From: Mycobacterium colombiense
GTDB taxonomy: Bacteria; Actinomycetota; Actinomycetes; Mycobacteriales; Mycobacteriaceae
DNA length: 64,000 bases
Assembly: GCF_001665835.1 (NCBI RefSeq)
Contig: NZ_LZSX01000039.1
Coordinates: 141,245-205,244 of the forward strand
Direction of reading: 5' to 3'
Shown here: positions 1-9,522 of the stretch, one piece after another
Layout: every line of letters begins with the position of its first letter
Numbering within the stretch: position 1 is the first letter of the stretch
Position numbers and translations under genes: made by a program
Notes under the pieces: generated by a model
What the model saw: the letters and a program-made list of their open reading frames with translations, nothing else
What the model was told of the DNA's origin: nothing
Database searches by the model: none

Positions 1-827
1 GACGCCAGGTACTCGACGCTGGCCACCACCCCGGCCAGCAGACCGAACTGGTGCGCGCCGATCTCGAGGCGCGCCGGCCCGACGGCCTTGGGGTCCGGTG
101 AGATGGAACTGAACGAGTTGAGCAGCGACGGGTCGCGCAACACGATCGCCCCGATCGGGGGGCCGCCCCAGGCCGCGGCGTTCACCGCCACAACGTCGGC
201 GTCGGTTTCCTTCACGTCGAGCAGCCGGTAGGGCGCCGCGGCGGAATGGTCGACGACCACCAGGCCGCCGACGTCGTGCACCAGCTTGGTCATCGCCCGC
301 AGGTCGGTGACCGTGCCCAGCGTCCCGGAGGCCGAGGCGACGGCGACCAGCCTGGTCGACTTCCCGATCAGGCCCTCCCACTGCCACGTCGGGAGCTCTC
401 CGGTCTCGATGTCGATCTCGGCCCATTTGACCTTGGCGCCGTACCGGTGCGCGGCGCGCAGCCACGGTGCGATGTTGGCCTCGTCGTCCAGGCGGCTGAC
501 GACGACCTCGTAGCCCAGGCCGGCCCGCGACGACGACGCCTCGGCCAGCGCCGACAGCAAGATCGCCCGGTCGGCGCCCAGCACCACACCCGCGGGTTCG
601 ACGTTGAACAGATCGGCCACCGCCGCCCGCGCCGCCTCCAGAACGGCGGCGCTGCGCTGCGCGGACGGGTGTGCGCCCACGGTGGTGGGACCGGACCTGC
701 GGAAGGCCGTCGACACCGTGGTCGCGACGGAATCGGGGACCAGCATCCCGCTCGGAGCGTCGAAGTGTACCCAACCGTCACCCAGCGACGGATGCAGTCC
801 GCGCACCCGGGCGACGTCATATGCCAT
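1..827 (-). CDS. Aminotransferase class V / cysteine desulfurase-like protein, 3' end outside window (Rv3778c ortholog)
   Basis: The reverse strand reads from ATG at 827 as [18 protein letters not shown] and stays open to the left edge, so about 275 N-terminal residues are present and the C-terminus is cut off. The fold is that of class V aminotransferases (SufS/Csd type), with the cofactor Asp in [15 protein letters not shown]. Oddly, where SufS enzymes have S-G-H-K with the PLP-binding lysine, this protein reads [12 protein letters not shown] (about 181-210), so both His and Lys are replaced. It may bind PLP differently or not be a desulfurase at all. It is divergent from the gene at 945 with a 117-bp shared upstream region. 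Identity as the Rv3778c ortholog is strong; function is unknown. Confidence 0.85.
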   Translation of the reverse strand, partial: MAYDVARVRGLHPSLGDGWVHFDAPSGMLVPDSVATTVSTAFRRSGPTTVGAHPSAQRSAAVLEAARAAVADLFNVEPAGVVLGADRAILLSALAEASSSRAGLGYEVVVSRLDDEANIAPWLRAAHRYGAKVKWAEIDIETGELPTWQWEGLIGKSTRLVAVASASGTLGTVTDLRAMTKLVHDVGGLVVVDHSAAAPYRLLDVKETDADVVAVNAAAWGGPPIGAIVLRDPSLLNSFSSISPDPKAVGPARLEIGAHQFGLLAGVVASVEYLA

Positions 828-944
828 GTGGGCCACCTTAGAGCTTCCGCTTTTTGCGAAACTGTGACGGTAGCGGGTACCACACACGTTCCGGCCAGTT
901 GGTGGCTTTCCGAGCCAGGGCACCCGGCCAGCCATACTAGTCGA

Positions 945-2921
945 GTGGGGCTCTGGTTCGGAACGCTCATTGCATTGTTTTTGCTGATAGCGCCCGGGGC
1001 GATCATCGCACGCATCAGTCAGTTGTCTTGGCCGGTGGCTGTCGCGGTCGGCCCGGCGCTGACCTACGGCGTGGTCGCGCTGGCCATTATTCCGTTTGGT
1101 GCCATTGGAATTCCGTGGAACGGCTGGACTGCGCTGGCGGCGCTGGCCGTGGTGTGCGTGCTGATGATCGGGCTCCAACTACTGCTCGCCCGCTACCGCG
1201 ACCGCGATGCCGAAGCCCTCGAAGTGAGCCGCTGGCCGGCCCTCACGGTGGCGGGGGGCGTGCTGCTGGGCGCCCTGCTCATCATGTGGGCGGCCTACCG
1301 CGGCATCCCCCATTGGGAGTCCATCCCCAGCACCTGGGACGCGGTCTGGCACGCCAACGAGGTGCGGTTCATCCTGGACACCGGCCAGGCGTCGTCCACC
1401 CACATGGGCGAGCTGCGCAACGTCGAGACGCACCAGGCGCTCTACTACCCGTCGGTGTTCCACGCCCTGATCGCGGTGTTCTGCCAGTTGACCGGGGCGG
1501 CGCCCACCACCGGCTACACGCTGAGTTCGGTCGCGGCGTCGGTGTGGCTGTTTCCCGCCAGCGCGGCGATGCTGACCTGGCATCTGGCCCGGCCGCGCAC
1601 CACCGAATGGCGCAGTGCGGGGGTGGCGGCCACCGCGGCGGCGTTGTCGGCGTCGTTCACCTCGCTGCCCTACGTCGAGTTCGGCGTCGCGGCGATGCCC
1701 AACCTGGCGGCCTACGGGGTAGCGGTGCCGACGTTCGTCCTGATCGTGTCCACATTGCGGCACCGCGACCGGGTCCCGCTGGCCGTGCTGGCGCTGGTGG
1801 GCCTGCTGTCGGTGCACCTCACCGGCGGGTTCGTCGCGATCTTGTTCCTGTTGGGCTGGTGGCTGCTGGACGCGGTCTGGCATCCGGTGCGGGGCCGGCT
1901 CGCCGACGCGCTGACGCTGCTCTGCGTGGCGGTGCCGACCGTGCTGATCCTGGCGCCGCAGTTCCTGGGGGTGCTCAGGCAGGCCGACATCATCGCCGGG
2001 CACTCCTTCCCCAGCTTCAAGGGCGCCAGGCAGGGCCTCATCGACGCCGTGCTGCAGCACACCCGCCACCTCAACGACTTTCCGACGCAGTACAAGCTGC
2101 TCGCGCTGGCGGCGATCGGAATGGCGATCCTGCTGTACAAAAAGGTCTGGTGGCCGACGGCGGTGTGGCTGCTGCTGATCGTGGCCATCGTCTACTCGGG
2201 GGCGCCGGCACGGTTTCGCGGGCCGATCGGCAACACGATCGGGGAGTTCAGCCAGTTCTTCTACAACGACCCCCGCAGGCTCTCCGGTGTGGTGGCGATG
2301 CTACTGGCGCCCATGGCGGGCATCGGGTTGTTCGCGCTGGTCGTGCTGGTGATGGCCGCCGCCAAACGGCTGGCCGGGCGATTCCGGCAGTTGCCCGGCC
2401 CCGTGTGGATCGCGGCCACGGCGGTGGTGCTGGCGGCGGCCTGCGTCTACACCGCCCGGCACTACTTCCTGCCGCACAAGGTGCTGCTCGGCGACAAATA
2501 CGACTCGGTGATGATCGACCAGCGCGACCTGATGGCCATGGCCTACCTGGCCAAACTGCCCGGCGCGCACAACACCCTGATCGGCGACTCCAACGTCGAC
2601 GGCACCGCGTGGATGTATGCCGTCGCCGACCTGCATCCGCTGTGGACGCACTACGACTTCCCGCAGCAAACCGGCCCGGGCTACTACCGATACATCTTCT
2701 GGACCTCGGCCCGCAAAGGCGATTCCGATCCGCGGGTCCTCGAGGCGATTAAAGCGCTCAATATCCGGTACATCTACACCAGCACGCCGACTGTCCGGGG
2801 GTTCGCAATACCCGAAGGACTAGTGTCACTGGATAAGTCGAAGTCGTGGGCGTTGATCTACGACAACGGCGGTGCCCGAATTTATGAATGGCGCGGAAAC
2901 GGCACGACGCCACACTCATAG
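945..2921 (+). CDS. Polytopic membrane protein of the DUF6541 type (Rv3779 ortholog)
   Basis: 658 residues with many hydrophobic segments along most of the length and a soluble C-terminal part from about residue 520 ([17 protein letters not shown] onward). The GTG at 945 was chosen because it gives the start [19 protein letters not shown] shared with the M. tuberculosis protein; the open frame extends further upstream but that part has no membrane character. CATACT lies 6 bases before the GTG, which would fit a leaderless transcript. The M. tuberculosis protein was linked in the literature to polyprenyl-phosphomannose and lipoglycan synthesis, but the biochemical role is not settled. It is followed after 21 bases by bpa and heads a probable operon running through wzm. 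Confidence 0.85.
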   Translation: MGLWFGTLIALFLLIAPGAIIARISQLSWPVAVAVGPALTYGVVALAIIPFGAIGIPWNGWTALAALAVVCVLMIGLQLLLARYRDRDAEALEVSRWPALTVAGGVLLGALLIMWAAYRGIPHWESIPSTWDAVWHANEVRFILDTGQASSTHMGELRNVETHQALYYPSVFHALIAVFCQLTGAAPTTGYTLSSVAASVWLFPASAAMLTWHLARPRTTEWRSAGVAATAAALSASFTSLPYVEFGVAAMPNLAAYGVAVPTFVLIVSTLRHRDRVPLAVLALVGLLSVHLTGGFVAILFLLGWWLLDAVWHPVRGRLADALTLLCVAVPTVLILAPQFLGVLRQADIIAGHSFPSFKGARQGLIDAVLQHTRHLNDFPTQYKLLALAAIGMAILLYKKVWWPTAVWLLLIVAIVYSGAPARFRGPIGNTIGEFSQFFYNDPRRLSGVVAMLLAPMAGIGLFALVVLVMAAAKRLAGRFRQLPGPVWIAATAVVLAAACVYTARHYFLPHKVLLGDKYDSVMIDQRDLMAMAYLAKLPGAHNTLIGDSNVDGTAWMYAVADLHPLWTHYDFPQQTGPGYYRYIFWTSARKGDSDPRVLEAIKALNIRYIYTSTPTVRGFAIPEGLVSLDKSKSWALIYDNGGARIYEWRGNGTTPHS

Positions 2922-2942
2922 TCCACAGAGGATGGTGAAGCA

Positions 2943-3449
2943 TTGAGTACCCGCAACGATGACGACGACGTCGAAATCATCGGCGGCGTCGACCCGCGCG
3001 TGATGGCAGTGGCCGACGACGAGGACGAGCGGTCCCTGACCGACCTTGTCGAGCAGCCGGCGAAGGTGATGCGCATCGGGACCATGATCAAGCAGCTGCT
3101 CGAGGAGGTGCGCGCCGCACCGCTGGACGAGGCCAGCCGCAACCGGCTGCGCGAGATCCACGCGACCAGCATCCGGGAACTGGAAGAGGGCCTGGCACCC
3201 GAACTGCGTGAGGAGCTCGACCGCCTCACCCTGCCCTTCAACGAAGACGCCGCGCCGTCCGACGCCGAATTGCGCATCGCCCAAGCGCAGTTGGTCGGGT
3301 GGCTGGAAGGACTGTTCCACGGCATCCAGACCGCGCTGTTCGCCCAGCAGATGGCCGCTCGCGCGCAGCTGGAAAACATGCGCCAGAGCGCCCTCCCCCC
3401 GGGCATGGGTAAGCCGGGCGGCGCGCCCGGACACGGTCAGTACCTGTGA
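2943..3449 (+). CDS. bpa: Bacterial proteasome activator Bpa/PafE
   Basis: 168 residues matching the ATP-independent ring-shaped activator of the mycobacterial 20S proteasome (Rv3780). The protein ends in GQYL, the C-terminal motif that docks into the alpha-ring and opens its gate. The middle (about 40-140) is the helical bundle, including the stretches VEQPAKVMRIGTMIKQ and VGWLEGLFHGIQTALFAQQM. The N-terminus is acidic and disordered. Translation starts at TTG 2943, preceded by AGAGGATGG as ribosome site. It is sandwiched between an envelope membrane protein and the galactan exporter with gaps of 21 and 17 bases, so it is probably co-transcribed with envelope genes although its known role is cytosolic protein degradation. 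Confidence 0.93.
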   Translation: MSTRNDDDDVEIIGGVDPRVMAVADDEDERSLTDLVEQPAKVMRIGTMIKQLLEEVRAAPLDEASRNRLREIHATSIRELEEGLAPELREELDRLTLPFNEDAAPSDAELRIAQAQLVGWLEGLFHGIQTALFAQQMAARAQLENMRQSALPPGMGKPGGAPGHGQYL

Positions 3450-3466
3450 GCGAACTCAAGTAGCTG

Positions 3467-4309
3467 ATGGTGTCTGGTCCTCACATCGAGACGCACAACG
3501 CGTGGGTGGAGTTTCCCATCTTCGACGCCAAGTCGCGCTCGTTGAAGAAGGCCTTCTTGGGCAAGGCCGGCGGCACGATCGGCCGCAACAGCTCCAACGT
3601 GGTGGTGGTCGAAGCGTTGCGCGACATCACCATGTCCCTCGAGCTGGGCGACCGGGTCGGACTGGTCGGCCACAACGGGGCGGGCAAATCGACTCTGCTG
3701 CGCCTACTTTCGGGCATCTACGAACCCACCCGGGGCTGGGCGACGGTCACCGGCCGGGTGGCGCCGGTCTTCGATCTCGGCGTCGGCATGGACCCCGAGA
3801 TCTCCGGCTACGAGAACATCATCATTCGCGGCCTGTTCCTGGGCCAGACGCGAAAGCAGATGCTGTCCAAGGTCGATGAGATCGCCGAATTCACCGAGCT
3901 GGGCGACTACCTGTCGATGCCGCTGCGCACCTATTCCACCGGCATGCGGGTGCGGCTGGCGATGGGTGTGGTCACCAGCATCGATCCCGAGATCCTGCTG
4001 CTCGACGAGGGCATCGGCGCAGTGGACGCCGACTTCCTGAAGAAGGCGCAGTCGCGGTTGCAGAGTCTGGTGGAACGCTCCGGAATCCTGGTGTTCGCCA
4101 GCCATTCCAACGAATTCCTGGCCCGGTTGTGCAAGACGGCGATGTGGATCGACCACGGCGTCATCCGCATGTCCGGCGGGATCGAAGACGTGGTGCGCGC
4201 GTACGAAGGGGAGGACGCGGCCCGGACCGTCCGCGAGGTGCTGGAAGAGGACCAGCACGCGAGGCGGGTCGAGACACCCCTGGCCCAAAGAGCATCCGTG
4301 GATGAGTGA
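3467..4309 (+). CDS. wzt: Galactan ABC transporter ATP-binding subunit Wzt
   Basis: 280 residues, an ABC ATPase of the polysaccharide exporter class. Walker A is GHNGAGKST at residues 68-76, the signature is YSTGMRVRLAMG, and Walker B is EILLLDEG followed by an H-loop in FASHSNE. There is no separate C-terminal carbohydrate-binding domain like that of O-antigen Wzt proteins. Together with wzm it is the transporter proposed to flip the lipid-linked galactan precursor across the plasma membrane (Rv3781). Its end overlaps the glfT1 start by 8 bases, indicating translational coupling. The old name rfbE is misleading since this is not an LPS gene. Confidence 0.93.
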   Translation: MVSGPHIETHNAWVEFPIFDAKSRSLKKAFLGKAGGTIGRNSSNVVVVEALRDITMSLELGDRVGLVGHNGAGKSTLLRLLSGIYEPTRGWATVTGRVAPVFDLGVGMDPEISGYENIIIRGLFLGQTRKQMLSKVDEIAEFTELGDYLSMPLRTYSTGMRVRLAMGVVTSIDPEILLLDEGIGAVDADFLKKAQSRLQSLVERSGILVFASHSNEFLARLCKTAMWIDHGVIRMSGGIEDVVRAYEGEDAARTVREVLEEDQHARRVETPLAQRASVDE

Positions 4310-5234
4310 GACCGTCTTCGCCGTCGTCGTCACCCACCGGCGCCCCGACGAGCTGGCCAAGTCGCTGGATGTGCTGAGCACGCAGACCCGGCTGCCCGAT
4401 CACCTCATCGTGGTGGACAACGATTTTTCCGGCGAAGGACCGGGCTCCGGCCGGATCCGCGATCTGGTTGCCGGCCAACCGATCCCGACCACCTACCTGG
4501 GATCGCACCGAAACCTCGGCGGCGCGGGAGGTTTCGCGCTGGGCATGCTGCACGCGTTGGCTCAGGGCGCCGATTGGGTTTGGCTGGCCGACGACGACGG
4601 GCGCCCGCAGGACTCGAACGTGCTGGCCACCCTGCTGACCTGCGCCGCGAAGCACGGCCTGGCCGAGGTGTCACCGATGGTCTGCAATATGGACGACCCG
4701 CAGCGGCTGGCGTTCCCGCTGCGGCGGGGCCTGGTATGGCGCAGGCGCGCAAGCGAATTGCGCACCGAGGCGGGCCAAGACCTGCTGCCCGGGATCGCCT
4801 CGCTGTTCAACGGCGCCCTGTTCCGGGCCGCCACCCTGGACGCGGTCGGCGTCCCGGATCTGCGGCTGTTCATCCGCGGCGACGAGGTGGAGATGCACCG
4901 CCGGCTGGTGCGCTCCGGCCTGCCGTTCGGGACGTGCCTGGACACGATCTACTTGCACCCCTGCGGATCCGATGAATTCCGGCCGATTCTGGGTGGCCGC
5001 ATGCACACCCAATACCCCGACAACGACACCAAGCGGTTCTACACCTACCGCAACCGCGGCTACCTGCTGTCGCAGCCCGGCCTGCGCAAGCTGCTGGTGC
5101 AGGAATGGGTGCGGTTCGGTTGGTTCTTCCTGGTGACCCGGCGCGACCCGCGCGGTCTGCTGGAATGGATCCGGTTGCGGCGCTTGGGACGTCGTGAACA
5201 GTTCGGCAAGCACGATGCGGGAGGATCCCGATGA
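4302..5234 (+). CDS. glfT1: Galactofuranosyltransferase GlfT1
   Basis: 310 residues, a GT2-family transferase (Rv3782). It starts with the typical VVVTHRRPDELAKSL nucleotide-binding beta-strand, and the metal-binding acidic motif is DWVWLADDDGRPQ near residues 88-100. GlfT1 transfers the first two galactofuranose residues from UDP-Galf onto the decaprenyl-diphosphate GlcNAc-rhamnose acceptor on the cytoplasmic face, after which GlfT2 polymerises the chain. It overlaps wzt by 8 bases and wzm by 4 bases (ATGA), so initiation and export of galactan are encoded as one unit. Full length for the family. Confidence 0.94.
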   Translation: MSETVFAVVVTHRRPDELAKSLDVLSTQTRLPDHLIVVDNDFSGEGPGSGRIRDLVAGQPIPTTYLGSHRNLGGAGGFALGMLHALAQGADWVWLADDDGRPQDSNVLATLLTCAAKHGLAEVSPMVCNMDDPQRLAFPLRRGLVWRRRASELRTEAGQDLLPGIASLFNGALFRAATLDAVGVPDLRLFIRGDEVEMHRRLVRSGLPFGTCLDTIYLHPCGSDEFRPILGGRMHTQYPDNDTKRFYTYRNRGYLLSQPGLRKLLVQEWVRFGWFFLVTRRDPRGLLEWIRLRRLGRREQFGKHDAGGSR

Positions 5235-6061
5235 CGTTCCTCGATGCTGCAGCACAGTCGCGGACCTTCACCCGCGCCCGAAGCGATCTCGTCGACGGCT
5301 TCCGTCGCCGCGAGCTCTGGCTGCACCTGGGCTGGCAGGACATCAAGCAGCGCTACCGTCGCTCGGTGCTGGGGCCGTTCTGGATCACCATCGCGACCGG
5401 AACCACGGCCGTCGCGATGGGCGGCTTGTACTCCAAGCTGTTTCATCTCGAGCTGTCGCTGCATCTGCCGTATGTGACGCTGGGGCTGATCATCTGGAAC
5501 CTGATCAACGCCGCCATCCTGGAGGGCGCCGACGTCTTCGTCGCCAACGAGGGACTGATCAAGCAGTTGCCGACGCCGCTGAGCGTGCACGTCTACCGGC
5601 TGGTGTGGCGGCAGATGATCCTGTTCGCGCACAACATCGTCATCTACGTCGTCATCGCGATGATCTTCCCCAAACCATGGTCGTGGGCCGATCTTTCAGT
5701 GATCCCGGCGCTGGCGCTGATCGTGCTCAACTGCATCTGGGTGTCACTGTGTTTCGGCATCCTGGCGACCCGCTATCGCGACATCGGCCCGTTGCTGTTT
5801 TCGATCGTGCAGTTGCTGTTCTTCATGACGCCGATCATCTGGAACGACGACACCCTGCGGCAGCAGGGGGCCGGACGGTGGTCGAAGATCGTCGAACTCA
5901 ACCCGCTGCTGCACTATCTGGATATCGTTCGCGCCCCGCTGCTCGGGTCGCATCAGGAACTGCGGCACTGGGCCGTGGTGCTGGTGCTGACGACCGTCGG
6001 CTGGATCCTGGCCGCGTTTGCGATGCGCCAATACCGCGCCCGCGTGCCCTACTGGGTGTAG
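5231..6061 (+). CDS. wzm: Galactan ABC transporter permease Wzm
   Basis: 276 residues, an ABC-2 type membrane protein (Rv3783). After an amphipathic N-terminus (LVDGFRRRELWLHLGWQDIKQRYRRSVLGPFW, typical of polysaccharide exporters) there are about six membrane segments, ending in the short basic tail ALAMRQ-like YRARVPYWV. Pairs with Wzt to export the galactan precursor. The ATG overlaps the glfT1 stop. No gene follows on this strand for 102 bases, so this is probably the last gene of the operon beginning at 945 or at wzt. Confidence 0.93.
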   Translation: MTFLDAAAQSRTFTRARSDLVDGFRRRELWLHLGWQDIKQRYRRSVLGPFWITIATGTTAVAMGGLYSKLFHLELSLHLPYVTLGLIIWNLINAAILEGADVFVANEGLIKQLPTPLSVHVYRLVWRQMILFAHNIVIYVVIAMIFPKPWSWADLSVIPALALIVLNCIWVSLCFGILATRYRDIGPLLFSIVQLLFFMTPIIWNDDTLRQQGAGRWSKIVELNPLLHYLDIVRAPLLGSHQELRHWAVVLVLTTVGWILAAFAMRQYRARVPYWV

Positions 6062-6163
6062 CCCGGCGGGCGGTTGCTCGGGGCCCCGCGCCGGCTTGGT
6101 TGCCGGGGACGCGCTTTGGGTGGACAGTCGTGCTCAGACCTCGAATGCGACGGAGGGCGCCCG

Positions 6164-7042
6164 ATGGACATTGTGCCGGTGGGCCCTGGCTTTGCCGCGG
6201 AATTGCGCGGCGTGACCATCCACGAGGTTGCGGCGGCCGACGCCGTGTACGCGGCGGTGCGCGCGGCCTTCGAGGAGCATTCTGTTCTGGTCTTTCGTGG
6301 CCAGGACATCACCGACGAAGCACAACTTGCCTTCACGCGCCGGTTCGGCCCGCTCGAGGTCACCAAGGCGGGGTCGGTGGGCGCCGGCAGCAACCTCGTG
6401 GTCCTCAAGACCCTAAACGAGGAGGGCAAAGTGGTGCCCGAGGATCACCGGCTCGCCCTGGAGAACAAGGCGAACCAACTGTGGCACACCGACAGTTCGT
6501 TCAAGCGGGTGCCGGCGCTCGCTTCGGTGCTGTCGTCGCGCATCGTTCCGGCACGGGGAGGCGAGACCGAGTACGTCTCGACGCGGCTTGCGTTCGAGCG
6601 TCTCGATCCGGCGCTGCAGCGGCAGTTGGAGAATTCCTTCGCCTGGCACGAATACGCCTTTTCGCGCGCCAAGGTCGCGCCCGACCTGGTCGGCCCGGTT
6701 GAGCGCGCGGCGCTGCCGCCGCAATGTTGGCGTCTCGTTTGGAAGAACCCGGTCAATGGCCGCAAGGCGTTGTACATGGCCTCGCACACCTTCGCGATCG
6801 AGGGCATGGAGCGGACCGCGGCGCAAGAGTTGCTTGCCGAGCTGACCCAGGCGGCGACCGTCCCCGGCGCGAGCTATCTGCACGCGTGGCGCGAGGGCGA
6901 CGTGGTGATGTGGGACAACCGGGCGATCATGCACCGCGGCCGGCCGTGGCCGGCGCGGGAGCCGCGCCACATGGTGCGGAGCACGATTGCCGCGACGGCC
7001 GGGGACGGGCTCGACGCGATGCATGCGCCGACGCGCCAGTGA
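6164..7042 (+). CDS. TauD/TfdA-family Fe(II)/2-oxoglutarate dioxygenase
   Basis: 292 residues. The start ATG at 6164 is preceded by GGAGGG and gives MDIVPVGPGFAAELRGVTI, the usual N-terminus of the family. The metal triad is visible: His108 and Asp110 in LWHTDSSF, and the distal His257 in IMHRGRPW. Arg272 in HMVRSTIA would bind 2-oxoglutarate. Members oxidise taurine, alkyl sulfates, herbicides or other small carboxylates; the substrate here cannot be read from sequence. M. tuberculosis has Rv3784-Rv3787c at this place, so this is a lineage-specific accessory gene in an otherwise conserved cluster. Nothing in its neighbours suggests a pathway. Confidence 0.85.
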   Translation: MDIVPVGPGFAAELRGVTIHEVAAADAVYAAVRAAFEEHSVLVFRGQDITDEAQLAFTRRFGPLEVTKAGSVGAGSNLVVLKTLNEEGKVVPEDHRLALENKANQLWHTDSSFKRVPALASVLSSRIVPARGGETEYVSTRLAFERLDPALQRQLENSFAWHEYAFSRAKVAPDLVGPVERAALPPQCWRLVWKNPVNGRKALYMASHTFAIEGMERTAAQELLAELTQAATVPGASYLHAWREGDVVMWDNRAIMHRGRPWPAREPRHMVRSTIAATAGDGLDAMHAPTRQ

Positions 7043-7140
7043 CGTGCGACTCCGACGGCCACGCAGAACGGTGGCGGGGCGCCTCGTCGTGGTGTCACAC
7101 TGGAACGCCATCTGAGCAACTGGGCGAAAGGTCCACCGAC

Positions 7141-7620
7141 GTGAGCAAAAAGGCCCCATCAGCAGCGGACGCCGCGCGGAACAATCTCGAAGCGGAGCTG
7201 GACCGGCTACGGCAACGGCGTGAGCGGCTCGAGGCCGAGGTCAAGAACGACCGCGGGATGGTGGGCGATCACGGGGATGCGGCCGAGGCGATCCAGCGCG
7301 CCGAGGAACTGGTGGTGCTCACCGACCGGATCAGCGAGCTGGACCGTCGCCTGCGGACCGGTCCGTCGGCAACCGACGCGTCCGAGACGCTGCCCGGCGG
7401 CACCGAGGTGACGCTGCGGTTCGCCGACGGTGAAGTGGTCACGATGCACGTGATCTCCATCGTCGAGGAGACACCCGTGGGCCGGGAGGCCGAGACGTTG
7501 ACCGCGCGCAGCCCCCTGGCTCAGGCGCTGGCCGGGCGCAAACCCGGCGACACGGTGACCTACTCGACGCCGCAGGGCGAGAACCAGGTCGAGCTGATCT
7601 CGGTCAAGCTGCCCCGTTAA
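7141..7620 (+). CDS. GreA/GreB-like transcription factor homolog (Rv3788 ortholog)
   Basis: 159 residues starting at GTG 7141, with GAAAGG as ribosome site. The N-terminal half is a charged helical hairpin (about 10-75, [20 protein letters not shown] and the return helix), and the C-terminal half (about 85-159) is the FKBP-like Gre domain, ending [20 protein letters not shown]. In the M. tuberculosis homolog the protein was reported to act on RNA polymerase through the secondary channel as an inhibitor rather than a cleavage factor. I infer the same class here. It stands alone between the dioxygenase and the GtrA gene. Confidence 0.85.
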   Translation: MSKKAPSAADAARNNLEAELDRLRQRRERLEAEVKNDRGMVGDHGDAAEAIQRAEELVVLTDRISELDRRLRTGPSATDASETLPGGTEVTLRFADGEVVTMHVISIVEETPVGREAETLTARSPLAQALAGRKPGDTVTYSTPQGENQVELISVKLPR

Positions 7621-7650
7621 CGCTGGCCGGGGAGCACCCACCGGCCCCGT

Positions 7651-7656
7651 TAGACT
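7651..7656 (+). promoter_or_regulatory. Candidate leaderless -10 element for the GtrA gene
   Basis: TAGACT lies 7 bases before the ATG at 7664. This is the spacing expected when transcription starts at or next to the start codon, which is common in mycobacteria. No ribosome site is visible in the gap. Confidence 0.45.
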
Positions 7657-7663
7657 CCCCTCG

Positions 7664-8098
7664 ATGGTTGCCCCGCTGCCCGATTCCGCGTCCGAAGACG
7701 TGCGCCCGCACTTGAGCCTGACGACGCAGGTCACCCGATTCGTCGTCACCGGCGGCCTGGCGGGGATCGTGGACTTCGGGCTCTACCTGCTGCTGTGGAA
7801 GGTCGTGGGCGTCCAGGTTGACCTGTCCAAGGCCACCAGCTTCATCGTCGGCACCATCACGGCCTACCTGATCAACCGCCGCTGGACCTTCCAGGCGTCT
7901 CCCAGCACCGCCCGGTTCGTCGCGGTCATGGTCCTCTACGCCATCACGTTCGCCGTGCAGGTCGGGCTCAACCACGTGTGCCTGGCGCTTCTCCACTACC
8001 GCGGCTGGGCGCCGCTCGTCGCGTTCGTGATCGCGCAGGGCACCGCGACGGTGATCAACTTCGTCGTGCAGCGGGCCGTAATCTTCCGCATCCGCTGA
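7664..8098 (+). CDS. GtrA-family small membrane protein (Rv3789 ortholog)
   Basis: 144 residues with four membrane helices: [20 protein letters not shown], a second containing [16 protein letters not shown], a third from [17 protein letters not shown], and a last ending in [12 protein letters not shown]. GtrA proteins have been linked to moving polyprenyl-phosphate sugars. The M. tuberculosis protein was first proposed to flip decaprenyl-phospho-arabinose and later to act as an anchor for AftA; the sequence cannot decide. Its place just before dprE1-dprE2-aftA supports a role in arabinan precursor handling. The N-terminus ([19 protein letters not shown]) is longer than in the M. tuberculosis annotation. 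Confidence 0.9.
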   Translation: MVAPLPDSASEDVRPHLSLTTQVTRFVVTGGLAGIVDFGLYLLLWKVVGVQVDLSKATSFIVGTITAYLINRRWTFQASPSTARFVAVMVLYAITFAVQVGLNHVCLALLHYRGWAPLVAFVIAQGTATVINFVVQRAVIFRIR

Positions 8099-8116
8099 GC
8101 CGCCCTCGGCAAGCGG

Positions 8117-8122
8117 TACCCT
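8117..8122 (+). promoter_or_regulatory. Candidate leaderless -10 element for dprE1
   Basis: TACCCT is followed by 8 bases (CTTTGACG) and the dprE1 ATG at 8131. The gap has no purine-rich ribosome site, so a leaderless transcript is plausible. Confidence 0.4.
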
Positions 8123-8130
8123 CTTTGACG

Positions 8131-9522
8131 ATGTCGAGCACCGATCCCCTGACCAAGCCCACCCAGCTGATGGGCTTCGGGCGCACCGCACCGTCGGTGG
8201 CCCAGGTGCTCTCTACCCGCGATCCCGAGGTGATCGCAAAGGCGGTGGCCCGGGTGGCCGAGTCGGGCGATCCGAAGGGCCGGGGCGTGATCGCCCGTGG
8301 TCTGGGCCGGTCCTACGGCGACAACGCCCAAAACGGTGGCGGCCTGGTGATCGACATGACCGGGCTCAACCGCATCCACTCGATCAGCGCCGACACCCGG
8401 TTGGTCGACGTCGACGCCGGCGTCAGCCTGGACCAGTTGATGAAGGCGGCGCTGCCGTTCGGGCTGTGGGTGCCGGTGCTGCCGGGCACACGCCAGGTCA
8501 CCGTCGGCGGCGCGATCGCCTGCGACATCCACGGCAAGAACCACCACAGCGCGGGCAGCTTCGGTAACCACGTCCGGTCGATGGACCTGCTCATGGCCGA
8601 CGGCACCGTCCGCACCATCACCCCCGAAGGGGACGATGCCGAACTGTTCTGGGCGACCGTCGGCGGCAACGGCCTGACCGGGATCGTGCTGCGGGCCACC
8701 ATCGCCATGACGCCGACGGAGACGGCGTACTTTATCGCCGACGGTGTTGCCACCCACGACCTCGATGAAACGGTCGCCGTTCACCTCGACGGCAGCGAGG
8801 CCAACTACACCTACTCCAGCGCGTGGTTCGACCTGATCAGCCCGCCACCGAAGCTGGGCCGGGCCTCGGTCAGCCGGGGCAGCCTGGCGAAGCTCGATCA
8901 GCTGCCCAAGAAGCTGGCCAAGAACCCGCTGAAATTCGATGCGCCGCAGCTGTTGACGGTGCCGGACGTGTTCCCGATCAGTGCGATGAACAAACTGTCG
9001 TTCATGGCGATCGGCGAGGTGTACTACCGGCTGGGCGGGACCTACAGCGGCAAGATTCAGAATCTGTCGCAGTTCTATCACATGCTCGACCTGGTCAGTG
9101 GCTGGAATAACGCTTACGGCCCAAGGGGTTTCGCGCAACACCAGTTCCTGGTTCCGCCGGACGCGATGCACGAGTTCAAGGCCATCATCCGCTGGATCCA
9201 GACCACCGGCCATTACTCGGCGCTGAACGTCTTCAAGCTTTTCGGGCCGGGCAACCGCGGGCCGCTGAGTTTCCCGATGGCGGGCTGGAATGTCGCCATG
9301 GACTTCCCCAACAAGCCGGGGATCAACGAGTTCCTCAACGAACTCGACAGGCGCGTGCTGGAATTCGGCGGAAGGGTCTACACCGCCAAGGATTCTCGCG
9401 TGAGCGCCGAAACCTTCCACGCCATGTACCCGCGCATCGACGAATGGATCGCCGTGCGACGCAAGGTAGATCCGACAGGGGTGTTTGCCTCCGACATGGC
9501 CCGACGTTTGGAGCTGCTCTAA
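8131..9522 (+). CDS. dprE1: Decaprenylphosphoryl-D-ribose 2'-oxidase DprE1
   Basis: 463 residues. FAD enzyme that oxidises decaprenyl-phospho-ribose to the 2'-keto form, the first half of the epimerisation giving the only arabinose donor of the envelope. The N-terminal FAD-binding fold includes [17 protein letters not shown] and [20 protein letters not shown]. The catalytic lysine equivalent to M. tuberculosis Lys418 is Lys420 in YTAKDSR. The residue attacked by benzothiazinones (Cys387 in M. tuberculosis) is Ala389 here (WNVAMDF, codon GCC at 9295-9297). Start at ATG 8131, not the longer open frame, because it begins the conserved protein. The stop abuts the dprE2 start with no gap. Confidence 0.97.
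   Translation: MSSTDPLTKPTQLMGFGRTAPSVAQVLSTRDPEVIAKAVARVAESGDPKGRGVIARGLGRSYGDNAQNGGGLVIDMTGLNRIHSISADTRLVDVDAGVSLDQLMKAALPFGLWVPVLPGTRQVTVGGAIACDIHGKNHHSAGSFGNHVRSMDLLMADGTVRTITPEGDDAELFWATVGGNGLTGIVLRATIAMTPTETAYFIADGVATHDLDETVAVHLDGSEANYTYSSAWFDLISPPPKLGRASVSRGSLAKLDQLPKKLAKNPLKFDAPQLLTVPDVFPISAMNKLSFMAIGEVYYRLGGTYSGKIQNLSQFYHMLDLVSGWNNAYGPRGFAQHQFLVPPDAMHEFKAIIRWIQTTGHYSALNVFKLFGPGNRGPLSFPMAGWNVAMDFPNKPGINEFLNELDRRVLEFGGRVYTAKDSRVSAETFHAMYPRIDEWIAVRRKVDPTGVFASDMARRLELL

Noticed and set aside
3467..6061. wzt-glfT1-wzm as an O-antigen (rfb) export locus
   Set aside because: The organism is mycobacterial and the middle gene is galactofuranosyltransferase 1, so the transporter is for galactan.
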